Assembly: GCA_963759235.1 (NCBI GenBank)
Contig: CAVWYO010000008.1
Coordinates: 434,001-498,000, forward strand
Source of the DNA: Bauldia sp963759235
GTDB taxonomy: Bacteria > Pseudomonadota > Alphaproteobacteria > Rhizobiales > Kaistiaceae
DNA length: 64,000 nucleotides
Direction: 5' to 3'
Shown piece by piece: positions 26,790-35,904 of the stretch. The notes below the pieces were generated by a model. It saw only the letters and a list, made by a program, of their open reading frames with translations. It was not told the origin of the DNA and did no database searches. A program made the position numbers and the translations under genes. The first letter of the stretch is position 1; every line of letters begins with the position of its first letter.

Positions 26790-26866
26790 TGGTGCCGGCA
26801 GCAGGATTCGAACCCGCGCCCCCCCTAATGGCAGCGCAGCGAAAAAGCGGCGGTCTCCGTACCGGC
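26790..26866 (-). tRNA. Degenerate 77-nt tRNA-like sequence with CCA end
   Basis: Minus strand: 5' GCCGGTA pairs with 3' TGCCGGC (one G-U) before ACCA. The T arm GCGGG-TTCGAAT-CCTGC is perfect and the total length is exactly 77 nt. A loop CTGCCAT in the anticodon position would present GCC (Gly). The anticodon stem (CTGCG/TAGGG) and D arm do not pair properly and the D loop lacks GG. It may be a tRNA pseudogene, an att-site remnant, or a tRNA mimic. The flanking gaps 26603-26789 and 26867-26975 show no gene. Confidence 0.4.
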
Positions 26867-26975
26867 TCTGCCAGGGGAAGAACAGAATAGGCGGGTTTGC
26901 ATTGCTATTTTCAATTTGCGCTTTAATAATCAGGAGGCACATCAATTCTCCCTAAAGGGATGGGAGAGGACAAAG

Positions 26976-28076
26976 ATGACCGTGTACCGAGAAGCAATGT
27001 ATGATATTATTACTAATATTGGCTATGCGATTTCATATGATCAGCCTCAAGAGGTGTGGACGATAGCAAACGGTGTTAAGATAAAGGCACTTCTTGACGA
27101 TGCGATTTACAGCCCGTTTGCTAATAGCAGTTTGATCAATCACGGCTACATTTCAGCGCCCAACGGAAATGGCATTCATTTTACAGGCGGTGGTGTTTTG
27201 TCCGTTACTAACGGGAATAATGCTAGTATTAAAGGGTACTTCTTCGACGCCATTTTTTGCGAAAACACCGATGCCACGACTATAACAAATCGAGGAACCA
27301 TATCTGGTGGAACCGCGGTAGACGTCTCTAATAATCCCGTAGCAAGCAACAGGATCGTTAATTATGGAACTATTAAAGGGAAGTATACTGGGATTGACGC
27401 AGGTTATTCCGGAACAACCGTCGTTCATACTGATATTTTGACAACGATCATAAACAAATCGGGAGCCTTGATACAGGGAGGACATAACGCCATAGGCGTT
27501 GGAGATATAATTCTCGGTCAACACACTGGCGGAGACAGATTGGTTCTGCACAATCATGGAACGATCGTTGGAACCGTGTCGGCGGGCCATGAATTCCTAG
27601 GGTGGGGGTCGGCGGGAAATAAAATCTACAACGACGGTCACATCAAGGGCAAGGTGTTTCTGGGCGACAGCGATGACGTTTACCAAAACAATGGCGGCCA
27701 TGCCGGCAAGATTTATCCCGAATACGGCAATGACAAGCTCGTCGCCGGGCCGGGCACTGACAAGTTCGTCTTTAACTCGACACTGAACTCGGCGGAGAAC
27801 GTCGACCGGGTGAAGAATTTCGATTCGGGGACTGATAAGCTCTTCCTTGACAATGCCTTTTTCGCTGCGTTGACCGGGCCAGGAACCCTCGCCAGCGGCG
27901 AGTTCCACAGGGGCTCCCACGCTCACGATTCAAACGACTACATCATCTACGACAAGCTCACTGGCGCGCTCTCTTACGACCCGGACGGCGACGGCAACAC
28001 TTTTGCCCAGGTCGAGTTCGCCAAGCTCGACAAGCACCTCAACCTCCACGCCAGCGACTTCATCGTGATCGCGTGA
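26976..28076 (+). CDS. RTX-like beta-helix protein, paralogue B, AT-rich 5' part
   Basis: The start is ATG 26976 (MTVYREAMYDIITNIGYAIS), preceded by GGGAGAGG; the open frame extends 20 codons further but without a better ribosome site. It has about 366 residues. The first ~205 codons are strikingly AT-rich and their sequence departs from the paralogues, though the beta-helix rhythm remains (INHGYISAPN, ITNRGTISGG, VNYGTIKGKY, LHNHGTIVG). From about 27600 the DNA returns to high GC and the C-terminal secretion module is typical (VFNSTLNSAENVDRVKNFDS ... LNLHASDFIVIA). It looks like a chimera with a foreign sensor or ligand part. Confidence 0.72.
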   Translation: MTVYREAMYDIITNIGYAISYDQPQEVWTIANGVKIKALLDDAIYSPFANSSLINHGYISAPNGNGIHFTGGGVLSVTNGNNASIKGYFFDAIFCENTDATTITNRGTISGGTAVDVSNNPVASNRIVNYGTIKGKYTGIDAGYSGTTVVHTDILTTIINKSGALIQGGHNAIGVGDIILGQHTGGDRLVLHNHGTIVGTVSAGHEFLGWGSAGNKIYNDGHIKGKVFLGDSDDVYQNNGGHAGKIYPEYGNDKLVAGPGTDKFVFNSTLNSAENVDRVKNFDSGTDKLFLDNAFFAALTGPGTLASGEFHRGSHAHDSNDYIIYDKLTGALSYDPDGDGNTFAQVEFAKLDKHLNLHASDFIVIA

Positions 28077-28449
28077 GGCGTGAAGGACAGAGCAGAAGCC
28101 AAAACCTGCTTGGCAGTCGTGCCCTCGGGCAGATTGTCGCCCATGCCGGCCCCGTCACCGAGGCGGCAGATCGCTAATCGTGCGAAGCTGGCTACTGGTA
28201 GCTTCTGTCACGAGCGGAACTGCCGGCCGGGGCTGGCACTCGCTGAGTGGGCACCACCTCCGGCCTCACAGGGTGAGGTCACCTTCAATACCGCCCCGAG
28301 AGAACGAGCGCGGCGTCCAACTCTTTTCTCGCCGGGCCAAGCGTTCAGTCAAGAGTCCTGGATCGGCCGCAGGTGGCCGGCACGCTGACAAGGCTTCGCC
28401 GACAGGGGGGAAACGGGTGGCACAAGCCTCGGTAGCCACCGGGTCGGTT

Positions 28450-28619
28450 TTTCTCTATCGTGGAGCGGTGCAGGTCGACGCCGCAAGGCTCGGCATCCTG
28501 CGGTCCGTTGAGGCCCGCCACTTCGCCTGAGACCTGGACGAGCGGGGCGACACACACCGCCCAGCCCCCTGATCATCTGAAACGCCGCTGCTACGCGGAC
28601 GACAGCAGGAGGAAGACCC
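28450..28619 (+). promoter_or_regulatory. Conserved leader upstream of paralogue C
   Basis: It matches blocks of the leader at 25319-25489 and ends in AGCAGGAGGAAG ahead of ATG 28620. The preceding part of the gap (28077-28449) holds no gene that I can support. Confidence 0.5.
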
Positions 28620-29732
28620 ATGCCAACCCAGCACAGCGACATCTACAATCCCACACTCCCCGCCATCAACTACGCCGGGGCGGGCAAGACATGGACCATC
28701 GCCAATGGCGTCCTGGTCGGCTCGGGGAGTGCCGCGGCAGTCTACAGCGGCTTCAACGGCAGCAAGCTGGTCAACAAGGGCGACATCTTCAGCAGTTCCG
28801 CGAACGGCGTGAACTTCCAGGCAGCGAAGAACGGCACCGTCATCAACAAGCCGAACGGCAGTATCGTTGGCTTCCAAGGTGTTCTCGTCGGGGCGGTTCC
28901 CGGCGCCAAGAACATGACCGTCATGAACGACGGGAGCATCATCGGCTTTACCGTAGCCGGCGTGGTCGCCGCCGACGTGTCGAATTTCGATCTCACCAAC
29001 ACCGGCCACATCTTTGGCGCCGTATATGGCGTTGCGGCAACGGTGGCCACGCCCGGCGCGACCGACGGCCCAATGATCGAAAATTCCAGCGTGATCAAGG
29101 GTGGTACGTACGGCATAGTCACCAACACCCTTGCCGGCCTGAAGACGACCATCGTCAACCAGTCCGGCGGCACCATCAAGGGAGACACTGCCGCGATCGG
29201 AAACGGCGGCGGGGGAAACCTGTCGGTAGAGAACCACGGCAAGATCAAGGGCCACATCCTCGGCAGCACCGCCACCGACAAGATCGTCAACGACGGCACG
29301 ATCAAGGGGGAGACGTATCTCGGCTTCGGCAACGACACCTTCAAGAACGCCGGCGGCCACGCCGGCAGGGTGCATGGCCAGGACGGCAACGACACGCTGA
29401 TTGCCGGGCCGCATAAGGACCAGTTCGTCTTCGATACGGCTCTGAACGCGGCGACCAATGTCGACCGGGTCAAGCATTTCGATCCCGGCACCGACAAGCT
29501 CCTCCTCTCCAAGCTTGTCTTCGGCGCGATCAGCGGGCTGGGGACCCTCTCGAGCGCGGAGTTCCACAAGGGCTCCGCCGCCCACGACCTCGACGACCGC
29601 ATCATCTACAACAAGCACACCGGGGACCTCTACTACGACCCCGACGGCCTCGGCGGCACCGCGCAGATCCAGTTCGCCAAACTCGACAAGGGGCTCCACC
29701 TCCACGCCAGCGACTTCATCGTGATCGCTTGA
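28620..29732 (+). CDS. RTX-like beta-helix protein, paralogue C
   Basis: This 370-residue protein (MPTQHSDIYNPTLPAINYAG) is nearly parallel in layout to paralogue A. Differences cluster in the rung loops (FSSSANGVNFQAAKNGTVIN, VIKGGTYGIVTNTLAGLKTT), while the C-terminal ~110 residues are almost invariant (FKNAGGHAGRVHGQDGNDTL, FVFDTALNAATNVDRVKHFD, DFIVIA end). This split between variable stalk and constant secretion end is shared by all members. It has no classical signal peptide. Strong AGGAGGAAG ribosome site. Confidence 0.75.
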   Translation: MPTQHSDIYNPTLPAINYAGAGKTWTIANGVLVGSGSAAAVYSGFNGSKLVNKGDIFSSSANGVNFQAAKNGTVINKPNGSIVGFQGVLVGAVPGAKNMTVMNDGSIIGFTVAGVVAADVSNFDLTNTGHIFGAVYGVAATVATPGATDGPMIENSSVIKGGTYGIVTNTLAGLKTTIVNQSGGTIKGDTAAIGNGGGGNLSVENHGKIKGHILGSTATDKIVNDGTIKGETYLGFGNDTFKNAGGHAGRVHGQDGNDTLIAGPHKDQFVFDTALNAATNVDRVKHFDPGTDKLLLSKLVFGAISGLGTLSSAEFHKGSAAHDLDDRIIYNKHTGDLYYDPDGLGGTAQIQFAKLDKGLHLHASDFIVIA

Positions 29733-29807
29733 GAAGGAACGAGGACACGGAGAGACGCTGCGAACTGATCGGTCATCGCCGATTCCGGACGACAAAGGAG
29801 GACGATC

Positions 29808-30922
29808 ATGCCCACCCAACACACCGACATCTACAATCCCACCGCTCCGGCCATCGCCTATGCCGGGCCGGGTAAGACATGGACCATCGCCAACGGCGTC
29901 CTGGTCGGCTCGGGGAATACTGCTGCCGGTTTACAGCAGCTTCAACGGCAGCACGCTCGTCAATAAGGGCGACGTGTTCCGCCAGGATGCTTCGGGATAT
30001 GGCGTGTACTTCCAGGCGCAAAAGAACGGCACCGTCGTCAACAAGGCGAACGGCAGCATCGTCGGCGCGCATACGGCATCTATCTTGGGGCTGCCGGGGC
30101 CAAGAACATGTCCGTCACGAATGACGGCAGCATCGTCGGCCTGTCCGGTTACGGCTTGGTCGCCAGCGACGTATCCAATTTCGATCTCACCAACACCGGC
30201 CATATCTTCGGCTCTTCGTTCGGTATTGTCGCGACCGTGATTACGCCCGGCGCGACCGACGGGCCGATGATCCACAATTCCGGCGTGATCGGCAGCGGCG
30301 GGGTCTGTGGTCGCCTCGGTCATTGCCGGCCTGAAGGCAACTGTCGTCAACGAGCCGGGCGGCACGATCAAGTCGGGCGCTTATGCGATCGTAAAGGACG
30401 GTCCGGGAAGCCTGTTGGTGGAGAACCACGGGAAAATCAAGGGCACCATCGTCGGCGGCGACGCCAGGGACAAGATCGTCAACGACGGCACGATCAAGGG
30501 CGAGACCTATCTCGGCGCCGGCAACGACACCTTCAAGAACGCCGGCGGCCACGCCGGCAGGGTGCATGGCGGTGACGGCAACGACACGCTGATCGCCGGA
30601 GCGCACAAGGACCAATTCGTCTTCGATGCCGCTCAACGCGGCGACCAATGTCGACCAGGTCAAGCACTTCGATCCGGGCACCGACCAGCTCCTCCTCTCC
30701 AAGCGCGTCTTCGCGGCGCTGAGCGGGCTAGGAACCCTCACCAGCGCCGAGTTCCACAAGGGCACCACCGCCCACGACCTCGACGACCGCATCATCTACG
30801 ACAAGCACACCGGCGCGCTCTATTACGACCCCGACGGCAACGTCGGCGTGGTCGAGGTGCAGTTCGCCAAGCTCGACAAGGGGCTCAACCTGCACGCCAG
30901 CGACTTCATCGTGATCGCGTGA
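29808..30922 (+). CDS. RTX-like beta-helix protein, paralogue D, four frameshifts
   Basis: It starts at ATG 29808 (MPTQHTDIYNPTAPAIAYAG) behind AAAGGAGGACG and ends at 30922. The reading frame changes near 29930 (extra C before GGTTTACAGC), near 30096 (extra G in GGGG), near 30298 and near 30629. After correction the product would be about 370 residues with the family layout (YSSFNGSTLVNKGDVFRQDA, DARDKIVNDGTIKGETYLGA, LNAATNVDQVKHFDPGTDQL). Only 75 bp separate it from paralogue C. Four indels in one gene argue for decay or base-calling errors. Confidence 0.7.
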
Positions 30923-31002
30923 GAAGGAAAGAGGACACGGGAGGCGCCGCGAACTGATCGGGTTATCGCGTCGGTAGGCGGACGACAGCAGGAGGAAGAC
31001 CC

Positions 31003-32130
31003 ATGCCAACCCAGCACAGCGACATCTACAATCCCACACTCCCCGCCATTGCCTATACCGGGCCGGGCAAGACGTGGACCATCGCCAACGGCGTCCTGGT
31101 CGGGACGGGGAATCCCGCGGCGGCAGCGGTTTACAGCAGCTTCAACGGCAGCAAGCTGGTCAACAAGGGCGAGGTCTTTGGCCAGGCCTCCGGCGGCAGC
31201 GCCGGCGTCTATTTCCAGGCAGCGAAGAACGGCACCGTCATCAACAAGGCGAATGGCAGCATCGTCGGCGGCGTAGGTGTCGCCGTGGGGCACGTTGTCG
31301 GCGCCAAGAACATGACCGTGATGAACGACGGCAGCATCATCGGCTTGTCCGCTTTCGGCGTTGTCGCCGCCGACGTGTCGAATTTCGATCTCACCAACAC
31401 CGGCCACATCTTTGGCGCCACATACGGCGTTGCGGCGTCGGTGATCACGCCCGGCGCCACCGACGGGCCGATGATCGAAAATTCCGGCGCGATCAATGGT
31501 GGCACGTTCGGCATATTCACCAGCACCCTTGCCGGGCTGAAGACGACCGTCGTCAACAAGTCCGGCGGGACGATCAAGGGAGGCACTTACTCGATCGCCA
31601 ACGGCGGCCCGGGAAGCCTGTCGGTGGAGAACCACGGCAAGATCAAGGGCAACATCTTTGGCGGTGCCGCCCATGACAGGATCGTCAACGACGGGCAGAT
31701 CAAGGGCGAGGTGTATCTCCAAGCCGGCAACGACACCTTCAAGAACGCCGGCGGCACCGCAGGCAAGGTCCATGGCGGGCCCGGCAACGACACGCTCATC
31801 GCCGGGCCGCACACCGACAAGTTCGTCTTCGATGCGACGCTCAACGCGGCGACCAATGTCGACCGGGTCAAGCATTTCGATCCGGGCACCGACCAGCTCT
31901 TCCTCAGCAAGGGCATCTTCGGGGCGCTGAGCGCGCCGGGAACCCTCACCAGCGCGGAGTTCCACAAGGGCGCCCACGCCCACGACGCTGACGACCGCAT
32001 CATCTACAACAAGGCTACCGGGGCGCTCCTCTACGACTTCAACGGCAACGCCGGGGGAGGCGAGGTGCAGTTCGCCAAGCTCGACAAGCACCTCAACCTC
32101 CACGCCAGCGACTTCATCGTGATCGCCTGA
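31003..32130 (+). CDS. RTX-like beta-helix protein, paralogue E
   Basis: This 375-residue protein (MPTQHSDIYNPTLPAIAYTG) has an insertion of a few residues in the second rung (GNPAAAAVYSSFNGSKLVNK, GEVFGQASGGSAGVYFQAAK). The RTX-like turn is VHGGPGNDTLIAGPHTDKF. The C-terminal module differs slightly at the end (HAHDADDRIIYNKATGALLY, GGGEVQFAKLDKHLNLHASD). It is 80 bp downstream of paralogue D with the same AGCAGGAGGAAG ribosome site as C. Confidence 0.75.
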   Translation: MPTQHSDIYNPTLPAIAYTGPGKTWTIANGVLVGTGNPAAAAVYSSFNGSKLVNKGEVFGQASGGSAGVYFQAAKNGTVINKANGSIVGGVGVAVGHVVGAKNMTVMNDGSIIGLSAFGVVAADVSNFDLTNTGHIFGATYGVAASVITPGATDGPMIENSGAINGGTFGIFTSTLAGLKTTVVNKSGGTIKGGTYSIANGGPGSLSVENHGKIKGNIFGGAAHDRIVNDGQIKGEVYLQAGNDTFKNAGGTAGKVHGGPGNDTLIAGPHTDKFVFDATLNAATNVDRVKHFDPGTDQLFLSKGIFGALSAPGTLTSAEFHKGAHAHDADDRIIYNKATGALLYDFNGNAGGGEVQFAKLDKHLNLHASDFIVIA

Positions 32131-32332
32131 AGCTGCCGGGCATGTCAGCCTGTAGCGGAAGAAATCCCCCGCGCGGGCGACTCTGGTTCGTGGCATATTC
32201 CCGCTGGACCGTTGCTCCCTGAGGGCCTGCACCGGCTGCGACGAAGCGTCATCGGCTCCCGTCTCGACTGGCCTGGGCATCAAAGTGGACACGGCCCGCC
32301 GCACAGCGGCGGATAACCGAGGAGCGGAAGCG

Positions 32333-33433
32333 ATGCCTACGCAGAAGAACGACATCTTCAATCCCGGCGCTGCGGCGATCACCTACTCGGGGGCCGGGCA
32401 GAAGTGGACCATCGGAGGTAATGCCGACGTCGGGAGTGCATCTTCCTTCGCTATCGTCAGCGCCTTCGCCAACAGCAAGCTGGTGAACGAGGGGTACCTC
32501 TATTCGTATGCGAACGTTGCTGCGAACTTCATCGGCAACAACACGACCGTCATCAACAAGGCCAGCGGGGTGATCAACGGGTTTAGCGCTGGGGTGTTCA
32601 TCAACACCCCAGGCACCGACGCTTCGCTCACCAATGACGGCAAGATACTAAGCGCGGCCTACGGCGTGGGGGTCCTCGGCCCGGGCGACCTCGAGGTTGA
32701 GAACCACGGAGAGATATTTGGCCACACCTATGGTCTTTACGTCAGCGTCGGCAACGTCGGCTCGACGGCCGGGCCCAAGATCGTCAACGACGGGTCGATC
32801 CGGTCGGATTCCGACGGGCTCGTCTTAATCGCCGCCAATGGGCTCCGGTCGACGGTGACCAATGGTCCCGGTGGCGTCATCCAGGGCGACCTCTTCGCTA
32901 TCGTTGTCAGCAATGGCGCCCTCAAGCTCACCAACGACGGCAAGATCAAGGGCGATGTCGTGTCGACTTCAGGCAACGACACGATCGTCAACGGCGGGCA
33001 GATCAAGGGCGAGGTGATTCTCGGCTCCGGCAATGACACCTTCAAGAACGCCGGCGGGACCGCGGGCCAAGTCCATGGCGGCAACGGCAACGACACCCTC
33101 ATCGCCGGACCGCACAAGGACCAATTCGTCTTCGATGCGACGCTGAACCCGGCGACCAATGTCGACCGGGTCAAGCACTTCGATCCGGGCACCGACAAGC
33201 TCATCCTCAACCAGACCTTCTTCCCGGCGCTGAGCGGGCTGGGGACCCTCGCCAGCGCCGAGTTCCACAAGGGAACCGGCGCCCACGATCTCGACGACCG
33301 CATCATCTACAACAAGGCTACCGGGGCGCTCCTTTACGACCCCAACGGCAGCGTCCCGGGAGGCGAGGTTCAGTTCGCCAAGCTCGACAAGGGGCTGAAC
33401 CTGCACGCCAGCGACTTCACGGTGATTGCCTGA
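32333..33433 (+). CDS. RTX-like beta-helix protein, paralogue F (diverged)
   Basis: ATG 32333 (MPTQKNDIFNPGAAAITYSG) is chosen because it aligns with the paralogues and follows GAGGAGCGG; the frame is open 16 codons upstream. It has 366 residues. The stalk is the most divergent of the GC-rich members (NADVGSASSFAIVSAFANSK, INKASGVINGFSAGVFINTP, VNDGSIRSDSDGLVLIAANG), while the C-terminus is typical (LILNQTFFPALSGLGTLASA). The 200-bp gap upstream (32131-32332) has no gene. Confidence 0.74.
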   Translation: MPTQKNDIFNPGAAAITYSGAGQKWTIGGNADVGSASSFAIVSAFANSKLVNEGYLYSYANVAANFIGNNTTVINKASGVINGFSAGVFINTPGTDASLTNDGKILSAAYGVGVLGPGDLEVENHGEIFGHTYGLYVSVGNVGSTAGPKIVNDGSIRSDSDGLVLIAANGLRSTVTNGPGGVIQGDLFAIVVSNGALKLTNDGKIKGDVVSTSGNDTIVNGGQIKGEVILGSGNDTFKNAGGTAGQVHGGNGNDTLIAGPHKDQFVFDATLNPATNVDRVKHFDPGTDKLILNQTFFPALSGLGTLASAEFHKGTGAHDLDDRIIYNKATGALLYDPNGSVPGGEVQFAKLDKGLNLHASDFTVIA

Positions 33434-33525
33434 GCAAGCGACGGCGGCCTACGATCGGATGACCGCCGCCGCGCCGCCGCCCCCGAAGTCGGCCGAACAG
33501 GCGCCCCGTCGCAAGGAGACCACCG

Positions 33526-34635
33526 ATGCCCACGCAGCAGACAGACATCTACAACCCCGGAGCCCCGGCCATCACCTATGCCGGGGCGGGCAAGACATGG
33601 ACCATCGCCAACGGCGTCCTGGTCGGCTCGGGGAGTGCTCCGGCGGTCTACAGCACCTTCAACGGCAGCAAGCTCATCAACAAGGGCGACGTCTTCAGCA
33701 GCAGCAACCTTGGCGTCTACTTCCAGGCGGCGAAGAACGACACCGTCGTCAATAAGGCCGGCGCCAGCATCATCGGCACCTATGGTGTCATCCTCGGGAA
33801 TGCTCTCGGCGCCAAGAACATGACCGTCATGAATGACGGGAGCATCATCGGCCTTACCACAAGCGGCGTGACCGCCCTCGATGTGTCGAATTTCGATCTT
33901 CACAACACCGGCAAGATCTTCGGCGGCCAGTTCGGCGTGGAGGCGACGGCAACGTCCGTCGGCGCGACCGACGGGCCGATGATCGACAATTCCGGCGCGA
34001 TCGACGGTGGCGTGGTCGGCATAGTCATCTCGGTCCTTGCCGGGGTGAAGGCGAGCATCGTCAACCAGCCCGGCGGCACGATCAAGGGCGGCACTTACGC
34101 GATCGTCAACAGCGCGGGAAGCCTGTTGGTGGAGAACCACGGCAAGATCAAAGGCGACATCCTCGGCTTCACCGGCAAGGAGAAGATCGTCAACGACGGG
34201 CAGATCAAGGGCGGGGTGTATCTCGACGCCGGCAACGACACCTTCAAGAACGCCGGCGGCACCGCCGGCAGGGTTCATGGTGGGCCCGGCAACGACACGC
34301 TCATCGCCGGGCCGCACACCGACAAGTTCGTCTTCGACACGGCGCTCAACGCAGTGACCAACGTCGACCGGGTCAAGCACTTCGATCCAGGCACCGACCA
34401 GCTCTTCCTCAGCAAGAGCATCTTCGCGGCGCTGAGCGGGCTGGGGACCCTCACCAGCGCCGAGTTCCACAAGGGCACCAGCGCCCACGACCTCGACGAC
34501 CGCATCATCTACGACAAGCACAGCGGCGCGCTCTACTACGACGCCGACGGCAACGTCGGCGCAGCCGAGGTCCAGTTCGCCAAGCTCGACAAGGGGCTCA
34601 ACCTCCACGCCAGCGACTTCATCGTGATCGCGTGA
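33526..34635 (+). CDS. RTX-like beta-helix protein, paralogue G
   Basis: This 369-residue protein (MPTQQTDIYNPGAPAITYAG) is the last of the tandem array. Stalk rungs include FSSSNLGVYFQAAKNDTVVN, VNQPGGTIKGGTYAIVNSAG and LGFTGKEKIVNDGQIKG. The C-terminus is canonical (VHGGPGNDTLIAGPHTDKFV ... DKHSGALYYDADGNVGAAEV). It follows paralogue F by 92 bp with GCAAGGAGACC as ribosome site. Confidence 0.75.
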   Translation: MPTQQTDIYNPGAPAITYAGAGKTWTIANGVLVGSGSAPAVYSTFNGSKLINKGDVFSSSNLGVYFQAAKNDTVVNKAGASIIGTYGVILGNALGAKNMTVMNDGSIIGLTTSGVTALDVSNFDLHNTGKIFGGQFGVEATATSVGATDGPMIDNSGAIDGGVVGIVISVLAGVKASIVNQPGGTIKGGTYAIVNSAGSLLVENHGKIKGDILGFTGKEKIVNDGQIKGGVYLDAGNDTFKNAGGTAGRVHGGPGNDTLIAGPHTDKFVFDTALNAVTNVDRVKHFDPGTDQLFLSKSIFAALSGLGTLTSAEFHKGTSAHDLDDRIIYDKHSGALYYDADGNVGAAEVQFAKLDKGLNLHASDFIVIA

Positions 34636-34877
34636 GAGGGTCGGGCTTTGCTGCCCGCGCGACATGTCGCGGCCCTACGGATTCCGCGCTGGCGCCGACT
34701 GCTTCATTGTTTGCAAATCCTAACGACGGAAACGCCAGGTCCGTCCTTGCAAATGTCCGGCCCTGACGGCAGTGTCGACTTGAAGCACCGGTCATGGGCG
34801 GGATGTCGCCCGGAATTCATCTTGGCCCGCGCGAGGCCGCGCGGATGCCCTTTTGGACAAGCAGAGGAAATTGCCGG

Positions 34878-35306
34878 ATGACCATGCGGCCAGGCATTCT
34901 GTTCGCAGCGCTTTTGGCTGCCGCCCTGGCCCAGTCGGGCGCCGCCCATACGGCGACGATCAGTTACGCGGATGCCATGACGGTGCTCGCCCTCGATTGC
35001 GGCGCCGATGTCCAGAAATACTGCAAGGGACTCAATATCGGAAATAACCGGATCGCCGATTGCCTTGCCGCCAACCAGGCACGGATCTCCCCGGTCTGCG
35101 CGGCGACGATCGTGGCGGTGAGAGCCTCGATCCAGACGCGGCTGGCGGCGCAGGCGAACGTTGCCGAGATCTGCCGCGGTGATGCCCGCCGGCGATGCAC
35201 GGGCGTGGTGCAGAAAGACGCCTACGTTCTCGATTGCCTGGTCAAGGCGGCAAGAACCGTCAGCCAGAAATGCAACGAGGCGATCACCGACGCCGGGTGG
35301 CGGTGA
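34878..35306 (+). CDS. Secreted Cys-rich-repeat protein
   Basis: The start is ATG 34878 (MTMRPGILFAALLAAALAQS), giving a clear Sec signal peptide cleaved near AHT. The mature part of ~115 residues carries regularly spaced Cys (LALDCGADVQKYC, RIADCLAANQARISPVC, AEICRGDARRRC, VLDCLVKAARTVSQKC). This resembles the cysteine-rich repeat family seen in periplasmic or secreted proteins. It lies 3 bp before the OmpA-like gene, so the two are probably co-expressed at the cell envelope. The region 34636-34877 upstream contains no other gene. Confidence 0.7.
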   Translation: MTMRPGILFAALLAAALAQSGAAHTATISYADAMTVLALDCGADVQKYCKGLNIGNNRIADCLAANQARISPVCAATIVAVRASIQTRLAAQANVAEICRGDARRRCTGVVQKDAYVLDCLVKAARTVSQKCNEAITDAGWR

Positions 35307-35309
35307 GAC

Positions 35310-35903
35310 ATGGCGAACAACGGAAACGGACACATGGCCTTGAAGCTTCTGCGGGGCGCCGTCGTCGCCGCGCTTCTCGTCGCCGCCGGTCAGGCGGCGG
35401 CCGAGGAGCTGACCGAGGAGCAGCTGATCACCGGCCTCCACGGACCCGACACGCTGACGGTGGCCGTCGATCCCAGGGCCCTCGCCGCCGAGGTGCAGGC
35501 GAATGTCGGCAAGGGCGTCGCGGCGTTGCCGGACTGGAAGCGGCTGAGCAGCCTGACGCAACTCGTCGTCGACATCAATTTCGAATACAATTCGGTCGCC
35601 ATCGTGCCGGCGTCCTACCGGACGATTGGGCTCATCGCCGACGCGCTTCATCATCCGCTGTTGCTCCGCTACAAGTTCCTGATCGTCGGCCACACCGATT
35701 TAACGGGCGACGCCGCCTACAACCTCGACCTTAGCCTCAAGCGCGCCGAGGCGATCAGGGAAGCGCTGACGACGACGTTCGCGGTTGCGCCGGACCGGCT
35801 GTTTGCGGTCGGCGTCGGCGAGGAACTTCCCTTCGACCCCGCGAATCCGGAGGCGGCGGTCAACCGGCGTGTTCAGTTGATCAACATCGGCCCGGTGAAA
35901 TAG
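35310..35903 (+). CDS. OmpA-family peptidoglycan-binding protein
   Basis: This 197-residue protein has a signal peptide (LLRGAVVAALLVAAGQAAA) and a C-terminal OmpA-like domain. INFEYNSVAIVPASYRTIGL opens the domain, FLIVGHTDLTGDAAYNLDLS and LKRAEAIREAL are the peptidoglycan-binding core, and NRRVQL closes it. Internal ATG at 35334 (MALKLLRGAV) may be the true start. It is likely periplasmic or outer-membrane anchored and non-covalently bound to the cell wall. It sits 3 bp after the Cys-rich secreted protein gene. Confidence 0.85.
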   Translation: MANNGNGHMALKLLRGAVVAALLVAAGQAAAEELTEEQLITGLHGPDTLTVAVDPRALAAEVQANVGKGVAALPDWKRLSSLTQLVVDINFEYNSVAIVPASYRTIGLIADALHHPLLLRYKFLIVGHTDLTGDAAYNLDLSLKRAEAIREALTTTFAVAPDRLFAVGVGEELPFDPANPEAAVNRRVQLINIGPVK

Positions 35904-35904
35904 T

